Positions 14,378 through 21,891 of a stretch of 64,000 nucleotides of DNA are shown piece after piece. Position numbers and translations under genes: made by a program. The stretch is from positions 62,001 to 126,000 of the forward strand of contig NZ_CP094533.1 in the NCBI RefSeq assembly GCF_022811605.1. The letters are read 5' to 3'. The notes beneath the pieces are model-generated. The model was not told the origin of the DNA and searched no databases. It worked only from the letters and a program-made list of their open reading frames with translations. The DNA is from Agromyces soli (GTDB lineage Bacteria; Actinomycetota; Actinomycetes; Actinomycetales; Microbacteriaceae). Every line of letters begins with the position of its first letter. The stretch's first letter is position 1.

Positions 14378-17300
14378 TCAGACCCGGCGGCGGCGGATCA
14401 CCGCGGCCCGCGCGATCGCGCCGGCGAGCAGCAGCCCGACGGCGGGCAGCAGCAGCCAGCCCTCCCAGCCCGTCCCGGCGAGGTCGCCGTCCGGCGACGG
14501 CGACGGCCCCGGGCCAGGCGGTTCGGGCGTCGGAGTCGGCGGCACCGGCAGCCGCCAGACGGCGTAGAGCACGAGGTCGCCCGTGATCGTGCCGACGACG
14601 AGCCGCGCGTAGGCCGGGTCGGGGGCGGTCGCCCGCGGATCGGTCGACCAGCCGAGGAAGCCCGCACCGGGCGGGCCGGCGAACGCGAGGTCCGCGGCAT
14701 CCGGGTAGGTGATCTTCGCGCCGCCGACCGCGTCCCACTCGATCTCGAAGCCGAAGCCGCCGTTCTCCTCGAAGGTCACGGTGTAGGCGGGGTCGGGGGC
14801 GGCGTACACCGCCTCGAGCGCCGCGTCGCCGGAGATCGGCAGCGTCTGGCCCCGCTGGTAGAGCCCGTCGCTCGGGCCGAGGCCCGAGGCATCCGGGGCG
14901 GGGCCCTGCAGCTGCCAACCGACGAACACCGCGTCGCCGCGGCGCAGCCCCTCGCCGCCGGCGACGATCGCGCTCGTGCCCGCGTCGTAGCGCCACGGGT
15001 CGCTCGGAACGGTGCCGGCCGTCGCGCCCGCCCCGTCGTACCTCACGGCGAAGGGCGAGCCGGGCGGCTGCAGCCAGCGCGCGTACAGGGCGAGATCGGA
15101 GCCCACCGTCGACGACCAGTCGTACGGCAGGAAGTAGCCCTCGGCGGTGCGCACGTACCAGCCGGCGAAGGTGGTGCCGTCGGGCCGGTCCGGCAGCGGG
15201 CCCGGGTCGCTCGCGCGGCCCTGGTCGGCGACGAGCTGGGTGAGCTCGTCGATCGGGTCCGCCGCCTGCGCGTCGGCGTAGAACTCGACCGTGTGCGGGT
15301 TCGTCAGCCACTTCGCGAACAGCGCGAGGTTGCTCGCGGGCATCGTCGCGCCCGCGAAGTCGAAGGGCTCGAGGAACGAGGAGTCCGTGTACCAGCCCTG
15401 GAAGACGTCGTCCCCGCGCACCGGGTCGGCGGGGGCGAGCCCGTCGAGCGGGGCCTGGTAGCGGGCCGTCGCCGGGTCGACCGGGCTGCCGCCGCCGGTG
15501 TCGAAGCTCAGCGTGTAGGCCTTGCGGCTGTAGAAGAAGAAGCGGTGCTCCTCGTTGGAGTTGCCCGTGTCGTTCAGTTGGTAGAACAGGCTGCGCGCGG
15601 TGTCGTACTGGAAGCAGTTGCCGATGTTGCCCGGCCCGTCGCCGTAGCCCACGTACGATTCGAAGCCGTCGATCACGCCGGTGACCTGGCGGTCGCAGTC
15701 CTGCGCCCAGTACCACTTCTGGCTGAAGTCGTCCATGACCTGCGCCGCCGGCGGGATCGCGACGAGCACACTCGTGCGGTTGTTCGCGTACAGCGTGTCG
15801 ACCCGCAGCGGGGAGTTCGGCGTGCCATCCGGGCCGTAGACGACGTCGGTGGCGGGCTTCGACTGATCGAGGGCCTCGACGTAGAGGTGCTGCTCGGTGA
15901 GGTGCTGCGTGCTCGACTGGATCCAGCGGCTCGTCATCCGCGTCGTCTTGGCGGTGCGGTTCACGCTGCCGGCGTCGGCGTTGGCGCCGGTCTGCGCGGC
16001 CTGGAAGACGGTCGGGTTCGCCTGCTGCGCTCCCCACCCGCGGATCAGGCAGGCGGTCGCCGGGTTCGCGGGGTCAGGGACGTAGCTGGCCGTGATCAGC
16101 TGTTCGCTGCCGTCGTCGGAGAGCACCATGGGGGCGACGTCGAGGGCGTGGATGTCGAGGCCGATCTTCACCCGGATCGAATAGGTGCCGAGCTGCGCGG
16201 CCGAAGGCGGCGGCGCAGGGCTGGCGTACACCGTCGCGCCGCCGACGGTCATCGTGACGTCGTACTGGCCGAGGCCCGTGCAGCGGGCGCCCTCGGCCGC
16301 GCCCGGCGCCCGCAGCAGGTAGTCGAGCCGCCAGAGCGAGCGGGTCAGGTAGACGTTCACCACCGTCGAGCCGTCGCCGGCGACGACGACGTCCTGCTCG
16401 CTGATCGCGAGGTCGGCGAAGAGCAGCGGGTCGGGCTGCACCACGGCGGGGTCGAGCTGTTCGCGCACCAGCAGGGCGATGCCGGCGGGGATCTGGCTCT
16501 TCGCGGTCGGCCCGCCGACCGTCGAGCCCGCGGTCGCCGTGCCCGGCGTCTCGCCGAGGAAGCGGTACGTGGCCCGGTCGGCGAGCTGCGCCGGGCTGAG
16601 CGCCCCCACGGTGTCGTCCCAGGCGGGCGGCGCGCCCGTGCCCGGCGTGAACGCCGCGGCGGGGTAGGCGTCGGGCACGATGTTCGGCTTCTCGAGCCAG
16701 TACGCGACCTGATAGCCGACGTCCTGGCCGGTCCAGCCCGCGTAGAGCGTCGCGGTGCCCGTGATCGGCAGCGTCGGGGGCACGGTCGCCGCCTCGTCGG
16801 CGAACCAGCCGGTGAAGTCGTAGCCGGTGCGGCTCGGCTCGGGGACCGCGTCGAGCATCGCCTGCGTGAACTCGGTGTCCGGCTCGACGACGAACACCGG
16901 CGGCACGCTGCTGCCGCCCGTCACGAAGGAGACGCCGAAGCCGTCGACGATGCGCGGCGCCAGCACGAGGTTCTCGGTGACCGGGAGGCTGAAGTCGTAC
17001 GGGGTCTGCGAGGCATCGCCCGCGAGATACCACTCCCCCGTGAAGACGGTGCCGTCCGGCAGCTCGGGCACGTCCGGGCTCACCTCGCCGAGGGGGTCGC
17101 CGTCGGCCCGCTGCACGGTCTCGAGCACGTGCGGCGTGCCGCCTGGGCCGCCGGCCTCCGGGGCGAGGAACTGCACGATGCGGGCATCGCTGAAGCGGGC
17201 GACGACGGTGAGGTCGCTTGTCACCGCCGTGCCGTCGAAGCTGAACTCGACGTCGCCGTCGTCGACGAACCAGCCCACGAAGACGAGCCCGTCCCGCTCG

Positions 17301-17584
17301 GGGGCCGGCTGCCGGGCGACGTGGCCGCCCTCGGCCACCTCGACCTCGGCCACGCTCGCCCCGTCGACGACGAAGTCCACGGTTCGGGTGCCCCAGATGC
17401 CCGGCGTCGAGGCATCGCCCACCGGGGCCGACGACGGCGCCGCCAGCGCGGTCTCGACCCCCTGCCCGACGGCGAGCGGCGCGAGGAGCCCGACGACCGC
17501 GACGAGGGCCGCGGCGAACGCGTGGACGGGGTGCCGGAGCGGCGCGCTGCGCCCAGCTCCGCGCCCGGTCGACGTGCGCGCCAT
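14378..17584 (-). CDS. LAxTG-anchored surface protein with InlB B-type (Flg_new) repeats
   Basis: 1068-residue secreted protein. Residues 1-49 are a signal peptide (basic tail, hydrophobic stretch 22-40, cut after ALAA). Listeria-Bacteroides (Flg_new) repeats with the W-F/Y-x(n)-L-x-A-x-W signature appear three times before residue 290 ('GYDFTGWFAD..LYAGW') and four times in the C-terminal third ('VFQGWYTDSS..LALFAKW', 'TFAGWYVRTA..LALYARW', 'VFVGWQLQG', 'GFLGWSTDP..LVLYAVW'). A unique ~400-residue region lies between. The end is a Pro-rich linker, LAGTG (about 1035-1039), a hydrophobic helix and RRRRV, the class E sortase signal of high-GC Gram-positives. Start ATG 17584 has GGGGGGAG upstream. 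Role: probably adhesion; no sortase gene is in the window. Confidence 0.85.
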   Translation of the reverse strand: MARTSTGRGAGRSAPLRHPVHAFAAALVAVVGLLAPLAVGQGVETALAAPSSAPVGDASTPGIWGTRTVDFVVDGASVAEVEVAEGGHVARQPAPERDGLVFVGWFVDDGDVEFSFDGTAVTSDLTVVARFSDARIVQFLAPEAGGPGGTPHVLETVQRADGDPLGEVSPDVPELPDGTVFTGEWYLAGDASQTPYDFSLPVTENLVLAPRIVDGFGVSFVTGGSSVPPVFVVEPDTEFTQAMLDAVPEPSRTGYDFTGWFADEAATVPPTLPITGTATLYAGWTGQDVGYQVAYWLEKPNIVPDAYPAAAFTPGTGAPPAWDDTVGALSPAQLADRATYRFLGETPGTATAGSTVGGPTAKSQIPAGIALLVREQLDPAVVQPDPLLFADLAISEQDVVVAGDGSTVVNVYLTRSLWRLDYLLRAPGAAEGARCTGLGQYDVTMTVGGATVYASPAPPPSAAQLGTYSIRVKIGLDIHALDVAPMVLSDDGSEQLITASYVPDPANPATACLIRGWGAQQANPTVFQAAQTGANADAGSVNRTAKTTRMTSRWIQSSTQHLTEQHLYVEALDQSKPATDVVYGPDGTPNSPLRVDTLYANNRTSVLVAIPPAAQVMDDFSQKWYWAQDCDRQVTGVIDGFESYVGYGDGPGNIGNCFQYDTARSLFYQLNDTGNSNEEHRFFFYSRKAYTLSFDTGGGSPVDPATARYQAPLDGLAPADPVRGDDVFQGWYTDSSFLEPFDFAGATMPASNLALFAKWLTNPHTVEFYADAQAADPIDELTQLVADQGRASDPGPLPDRPDGTTFAGWYVRTAEGYFLPYDWSSTVGSDLALYARWLQPPGSPFAVRYDGAGATAGTVPSDPWRYDAGTSAIVAGGEGLRRGDAVFVGWQLQGPAPDASGLGPSDGLYQRGQTLPISGDAALEAVYAAPDPAYTVTFEENGGFGFEIEWDAVGGAKITYPDAADLAFAGPPGAGFLGWSTDPRATAPDPAYARLVVGTITGDLVLYAVWRLPVPPTPTPEPPGPGPSPSPDGDLAGTGWEGWLLLPAVGLLLAGAIARAAVIRRRRV

Positions 17585-17666
17585 CTGCTCTCCCCCCGGA
17601 GTGCGGTCTGCCCGCCATCCTGACCGACCGGCACGCCGGGCGCAAGGGTGGTCGCGGCGCCCCGGC

Positions 17667-19196
17667 TCAGCCGGCGGGGGGAAGCAGCGCCCGCAACGTC
17701 TGGATCGTGTCGGCCTCGGCGACCGGCTTGTCGTCGCGGTAGCGCTTGACGCGGGCGAAGCGGAGCGCGACCCCGCCGGGATAGCGGCTCGAGCGCTGCA
17801 CGCCGTCGATCGCGATCTCGACGACGAGCTCGGGGCGGATGAAGACCGCCTGCGCGGTGCGGTGCTGCTCGAGCTCGGGGAACCGTTCGGTCTGCCAGGC
17901 GAGCAGGGCGTCGGTGAGCCCCTTGAAGGTCTTGCCGACCATGACGAGGCCGCCCGGTTCGCCGAACTCCCCCTCGGGGTCGAGCGCGCCGAGGTGCAGG
18001 TTCGAGAGCAGTCCCGTGCGTCGCCCGTAGCCCCACTCGGCGCCGAGCACCACGAGGTCGTAGGTGTAGACGGGCTTCACCTTGACCCAGCTCGCGCCGC
18101 GCCGCCCCGCCGCGTAGGGCGAGTCGATCGCCTTCACGACGACGCCCTCGTGCCCGGCGGCGAGCGCCTCGCGGGACACCCGCTCGGCGACCTCGGGCTC
18201 GGCGGTGACCTCGCCGGGGATGGTCAGCTCGCCCGCGACGCGGCGCAGTTCGGCGCGGCGCACGGCGAGCGGCTCGTCGATGAGGTCGCGACCGTCGACG
18301 TGCAGCACGTCGAAGAACCACGGCCGCAGGAGGGTCTCGCGCGCCGACTCGGCACCGAAGCGCGACATGGTCTCCTGGAAGGGCCGCGGGGCGTCGTGCT
18401 CGTCGAGCGCGAGGGTCTCGCCGTCGAGGATGACGTCACGCACGGGCAGCGCGAGTGCGGCCTCGACGACCTCGGGCACCCGGTCGGTGATCTCGGCGAG
18501 GCTGCGCGTGAACACCCGCACCTCGTCGCCGGAGCGGTGCACCTGGATGCGGGCGCCGTCGAGCTTGAACTCGACGGATGCCTCGCCGGTGCCGGCGACC
18601 GCCTCGCCCGCGGTGGCGGCCGTGGCGGCCAGCATCGGCAGCACCGGACGACCGACGACGAGGCCCACCTCGGCGAGCGCGCCGGGCGCCCCGTGCAGCG
18701 CGAGCCGGGCGGTCTCGCCGAGCTCGCCGGAGAGCATCGCCGCGCGGCGCACCTCGGCCGTCGGGCGGCCCGCGGCCTCGGCGACGGCGTCGAGCAGCAC
18801 CCCCTCGAGGGCGCCGGTGCGCACCTCGCCGAGCAGCACCCCGCCGAGGAAGCGCTGCTCGGTTTCGGTGGCACGGCCGGTGAGCTCGCGCAGCAGCGCC
18901 GTGCGCTCGGCCGCGGACCCCGGCCCGCCGAGCGCGGCGAGCCGGTCGAACGCGTCGTCGAGCTCGGCGAGGCTCAGCGTGGACTCGGCGGCGGGCGGGG
19001 CGCTCGCCGACTGCCAGCCCCGCCAGCCGACCCCGATGCGCCCCTGCCGCAGCCGCCCGAGCAGGATGCCGACGGCGGGCACGACCTCGTCTTCGGGCAG
19101 TCGCCGGAGCAGTGCGGCGAGCGCGGCGCGCTTGGCGAGCCGGGAGCGGGTGGCACCCACCGCCTCGGTCGTCTCGACGAGTTCCGCGAGCAGCAT
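17667..19196 (-). CDS. ATP-dependent DNA ligase
   Basis: 509-residue ATP-dependent ligase (LigB-type, accessory to the NAD-dependent LigA). The N-terminal DNA-binding domain covers about residues 1-200. The adenylation motif I is 'EFKLDGARIQVH' with nucleophile K211, then 'FTRSLAEITDRVPE' (motif III), 'DVILDGETLAL', 'EGVVVKAIDSPYAAGRRGASWVKVKP' (motifs IV-V), and an OB-fold domain to the end. It seals nicks during DNA repair. It lies divergent from a predicted 3-methyladenine glycosylase, with facing leaderless promoters 56 nt apart, which suggests a shared repair role. ATG 19196 is backed by CACACT 6 nt upstream. Confidence 0.92.
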   Translation of the reverse strand: MLLAELVETTEAVGATRSRLAKRAALAALLRRLPEDEVVPAVGILLGRLRQGRIGVGWRGWQSASAPPAAESTLSLAELDDAFDRLAALGGPGSAAERTALLRELTGRATETEQRFLGGVLLGEVRTGALEGVLLDAVAEAAGRPTAEVRRAAMLSGELGETARLALHGAPGALAEVGLVVGRPVLPMLAATAATAGEAVAGTGEASVEFKLDGARIQVHRSGDEVRVFTRSLAEITDRVPEVVEAALALPVRDVILDGETLALDEHDAPRPFQETMSRFGAESARETLLRPWFFDVLHVDGRDLIDEPLAVRRAELRRVAGELTIPGEVTAEPEVAERVSREALAAGHEGVVVKAIDSPYAAGRRGASWVKVKPVYTYDLVVLGAEWGYGRRTGLLSNLHLGALDPEGEFGEPGGLVMVGKTFKGLTDALLAWQTERFPELEQHRTAQAVFIRPELVVEIAIDGVQRSSRYPGGVALRFARVKRYRDDKPVAEADTIQTLRALLPPAG

Positions 19197-19202
19197 GCGC
19201 CC

Positions 19203-19208
19203 AGTGTG
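19203..19208 (-). promoter_or_regulatory. Leaderless -10 element of the DNA ligase gene
   Basis: CACACT on the minus strand, 6 nt before ATG 19196. Confidence 0.5.
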
Positions 19209-19240
19209 CCATCCACCCCCGACATCCGAGGCCCGACATC

Positions 19241-19246
19241 TAGGGT
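19241..19246 (+). promoter_or_regulatory. -10 element of the predicted glycosylase gene
   Basis: TAGGGT 6 nt before ATG 19253. The intervening GGAGGG could instead act as a ribosome-binding site on a longer leader. Confidence 0.45.
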
Positions 19247-19252
19247 GGAGGG

Positions 19253-20140
19253 ATGACCCGGCTGCTCGACCCCGCCGACTGGCGCGCCCGCGAACGCGCG
19301 CACGCCGAGCGCGCCGACGCGCTCACCGCCGGGCACCGGGAGCGCAGCGCACGCGGCGAACGGCATCCCGTCGAGGACTTCCTCTACACCTACTACTCGT
19401 ACTCCCCCGCGCAGCTGCGGCGCTGGCACCCCGGCCCCGGCGTCGAGCTCGCCGGGGCGGCGGGCGAGGAGCGCGCCGGCTGGCGCTGGTACGCGCCGGG
19501 CGCCGCGGCGGGCTCGCTCCGCGTGGACGACGCCGCGATGCGCGCCGCGAAGGCGCCGCTGCTCCGCGCGGTCGAACGGATGCTCCGGCTCACCGCCGCC
19601 CGGCCGGGGAGCTTCGGCTGCTTCGGCCTGCACGAGTGGGCCATGGTGTACCGCCAGGCCGAGCACCGCCACCCCGTGCCGCTCCGGCTCGGCCGGGCGG
19701 CGACCGACGCCGTGGTCGAGGCGCACGAGCTGCGCTGCACGCACATCGACGCCTACCGCTTCTTCACCCCCGAGGCCGTGCCCCGCAACCGCTTCGCGCC
19801 GAGCCGCGAGACGCAGCCCGAGTTCGAGCAGCCCGGCTGCCTGCACGCCGGCATGGACGTCTACAAGTGGGCGATGAAGCTCGGGCCGCTCGTGCCCGGC
19901 GAGCTGCTGCTCGACGCGTTCGAACTGGCCCGCGACATCCGCGTCCTCGACATGCAGGCCTCGCCCTACGAGATGCGCGCCTGGAGCGGCGAGCCCGTGC
20001 GCATCGAGACCGCCGAGGGCAAGGCCGAGTACGTGCGCCGGCAGCGGGGCTTCGCCGAGCGCGCGAACGCCCTCCGCCTCGCCGTGCACGAGGCGGCGTT
20101 CGGCGCGGCGCTCAGTCCAGCCACTCCTTCGCCGCGGTGA
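19253..20140 (+). CDS. Predicted 3-methyladenine DNA glycosylase (actinobacterial family)
   Basis: 295-residue protein of an actinobacterial family usually named 3-methyladenine DNA glycosylase. Hallmarks are 'HPVEDFLYTYYSYSPAQLRRWHPGPG', 'PGSFGCFGLHEWAMVYRQ', 'LRCTHIDAYRFFTPEAVPRNRFAPSRETQPEFEQPGCLHAGMDVYKW' and 'DIRVLDMQASPYEM'. It has no obvious helix-hairpin-helix glycosylase motif and, as far as I can tell, the family name rests on annotation transfer. The strongly conserved His/Asp/Arg clusters look catalytic. The divergent DNA ligase supports a repair role. It overlaps the convergent M20 gene by 29 nt. Confidence 0.7.
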   Translation: MTRLLDPADWRARERAHAERADALTAGHRERSARGERHPVEDFLYTYYSYSPAQLRRWHPGPGVELAGAAGEERAGWRWYAPGAAAGSLRVDDAAMRAAKAPLLRAVERMLRLTAARPGSFGCFGLHEWAMVYRQAEHRHPVPLRLGRAATDAVVEAHELRCTHIDAYRFFTPEAVPRNRFAPSRETQPEFEQPGCLHAGMDVYKWAMKLGPLVPGELLLDAFELARDIRVLDMQASPYEMRAWSGEPVRIETAEGKAEYVRRQRGFAERANALRLAVHEAAFGAALSPATPSPR

Positions 20141-21323
20141 CGAGCGCCGCGACGCCGACCGTCAGCGTCGGCTGCGGCAGCGGCGCGAACTCGGGCGAGT
20201 GGTTCGAGGGCAGGTGCTCGGGCAGCCGCCCCTCGGCGAGGCCCGCGCCGAACAGCGCCGGGTCGGCTCCGCCCAGGAACCAGTAGACGAGCGGCGCGTC
20301 GGCCGCCGTCGCGAGCACCCCGACGTCCTCGCTGCCGGAGACCGCGCCGGGCTCGAGCACCCGCTCCGCGCCGAACGCCGTGCGCAGCGCCGCGGCGGTG
20401 CGGGCGCTCGCGGCGCGGTCGTTCACCGTCACCGGGAAGCGCTCCTCGTAGGCGAACTCCGGCTCGCGCGGCGCCGCGGAGGCGGCCGCCTCGGCCCGGG
20501 CGATCCGCTCGATCGCGGCGAGGACCCGCTCGCGCACGTGCTCGTCGAAGGTGCGGACGCTGAGGCCGAGCTTCGCCTCGGGGGGGATGATGTTGTTCTT
20601 CGTGCCGGCGTGCAGCTGCCCGACGGTCACGACCGCGGCATCCCCGGCGGCGATCTCGCGCGAGACGATGCCCTGCAGCCGCACCGCCGTCGAGGCGGCG
20701 AGGTAGACCGGGTCGACCGTCGTCTCCGGGCGCGAGCCGTGGCCGCCGGTGCCGTGCATGGTGATCGTGAGCGAGTCGGCGCCGGCCATCGCGGGCCCCG
20801 GCTGGAGCGCCACGAGGCCGGCCGGCAGCGGCGCGACGTGCTGGCCGAGCACGACGTCGGGGCGCGGCACCCGCTCGTAGAGGCCGTCGGCGAGCATCGC
20901 CTCGGCGCCGCCGCCCCACTCCTCGGCGGGCTGGAACAGCACGACGAGGTTGCCCTGCCACGCGGCATCCGCGGCGAGCGCCTCGGCCGCGCCGAGCAGG
21001 CAGGTGACGTGCACGTCGTGCCCGCAGGCGTGCATGACGGGCATCTCGGCGCCGTCGGGGTCGACGCCGGTCGCGGTGCTCGCGTAGTCGAGGCCGGTCG
21101 CCTCGCGGACGGGCAGGCCGTCCATGTCGGCGCGGAGCAGCACGGTCGGCCCCTCGCCGCGAGCGATGACGCCCGTCACGCCGGTGCGGCCGATGCCCTC
21201 GGTCACGGTGTAGCCGAGCCCACGCAGCGCCTCGGCGACGATGCCGGCGGTGCGGTGCTCCTGGAACGACAGCTCGGGGTGGCGGTGCAGGTCTCGGTAG
21301 ATCGCGTCGAGGTCGAGGCTCAT
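20112..21323 (-). CDS. M20 family amidohydrolase (hippurate/IAA-amino acid hydrolase type)
   Basis: 403-residue metal-dependent amidohydrolase. Motifs in order: 'YRDLHRHPELSFQEHRTA', 'VLLRADMDGLPVRE', 'MHACGHDVHVTCLLGAA' (metal ligands), 'VVLFQPAEEWGGGAEAML' (catalytic Glu), the dimerisation domain with 'GHGSRPETTVDPVYLAA', and 'VSGSEDVGVLA' near the C-terminus. It cleaves N-acyl amino acids or amides in the cytoplasm. The gene stands alone: ATG 21323 has TAGGCT 6 nt upstream, and it is divergent from the small gene at 21377. Its end overlaps the glycosylase gene by 29 nt. Confidence 0.9.
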   Translation of the reverse strand: MSLDLDAIYRDLHRHPELSFQEHRTAGIVAEALRGLGYTVTEGIGRTGVTGVIARGEGPTVLLRADMDGLPVREATGLDYASTATGVDPDGAEMPVMHACGHDVHVTCLLGAAEALAADAAWQGNLVVLFQPAEEWGGGAEAMLADGLYERVPRPDVVLGQHVAPLPAGLVALQPGPAMAGADSLTITMHGTGGHGSRPETTVDPVYLAASTAVRLQGIVSREIAAGDAAVVTVGQLHAGTKNNIIPPEAKLGLSVRTFDEHVRERVLAAIERIARAEAAASAAPREPEFAYEERFPVTVNDRAASARTAAALRTAFGAERVLEPGAVSGSEDVGVLATAADAPLVYWFLGGADPALFGAGLAEGRLPEHLPSNHSPEFAPLPQPTLTVGVAALVTAAKEWLD

Positions 21324-21329
21324 GGGCCG

Positions 21330-21335
21330 AGCCTA
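21330..21335 (-). promoter_or_regulatory. Leaderless -10 element of the M20 amidohydrolase gene
   Basis: TAGGCT on the minus strand, 6 nt before ATG 21323. Confidence 0.6.
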
Positions 21336-21364
21336 GTCGGGCGGGTCGCGCCGCTGAGGGTCGC

Positions 21365-21370
21365 TACACT
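21365..21370 (+). promoter_or_regulatory. Leaderless -10 element of the gene at 21377
   Basis: TACACT 6 nt before ATG 21377, divergent to the element at 21330-21335. Confidence 0.6.
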
Positions 21371-21376
21371 CGCGCC

Positions 21377-21679
21377 ATGCCGACGGATGCCGACGCCACC
21401 CTCACCCTCTGCTGCCTGCTCTGGGCGGTGCCCGGCGAGGAGGCCGGACTCGGCGCCTACGAGGACGCCGTGCTCGCGCTCGTCGCCGAGCACGGCGGCG
21501 AGGTGCTGAGCCGGGCCCGCGGCGACGGGGCGTCGGGGCATCCGCACGAGGTGCAGCTGTTCCGCTTCGCGGCGCAGGCCGGGCTCGACGGTTACCTCGC
21601 CGACCCGCGCCGCCTCGCGCTCGCGGGCGAGCGGGACCGCGTCGTCGCCCGCACCGAGCTCTTCCCCGTCGCCCTCTGA
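21377..21679 (+). CDS. Small protein, probable dimeric alpha/beta-barrel (DUF1330-like)
   Basis: 100-residue soluble protein. The order 'LCCLLWAVPGEEAGLGAYEDAVLALVAEHGGEVLSR', then 'PHEVQLFRFAAQAGLDGYLADPRRLALAGERDRVVARTELFPV', fits the beta-alpha-beta-beta-alpha-beta layout of dimeric ferredoxin-like barrels (DUF1330/EthD/ABM type). No catalytic signature is evident and I do not recognise a specific function. ATG 21377 has TACACT 6 nt upstream, predicting a leaderless message. The gene is followed by the longest copy of the palindromic repeat family (21705-21796). Confidence 0.65.
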   Translation: MPTDADATLTLCCLLWAVPGEEAGLGAYEDAVLALVAEHGGEVLSRARGDGASGHPHEVQLFRFAAQAGLDGYLADPRRLALAGERDRVVARTELFPVAL

Positions 21680-21704
21680 GCTGCGGTTCCCCTTCCCCTC
21701 CCGC

Positions 21705-21796
21705 CCCCTCCTCCACCCCGGCAAGAAGTCACTTTCTGCGGGTGTGACGCGAGCCGGACCCGCAAAGAGTGACGTCTTGCCGGGGTGGAGGAGGGG
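21705..21796. repeat. Palindromic repeat family, copy B (longest, 39-nt arms)
   Basis: Left arm 21705-21743 and right arm 21758-21796 match at 36 of 39 positions around a 14-nt loop. The inner core GTCACTTTCTGCGGGT pairs with ACCCGCAAAGAGTGAC; the outer part is CCCCTCCTCCACCCCGGCAAG and its complement. It lies between the convergent gene at 21377 and the phosphoesterase gene. Confidence 0.85.
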
Positions 21797-21891
21797 CAGG
21801 GGGGGGGGAGGCGGATGCCGGAGGCGCGCGCCGACGCCCGGCCCCGCGCGGGACCGGGCGTCGACCCGTCTTCAGAGGGCGGATGCCTCGA

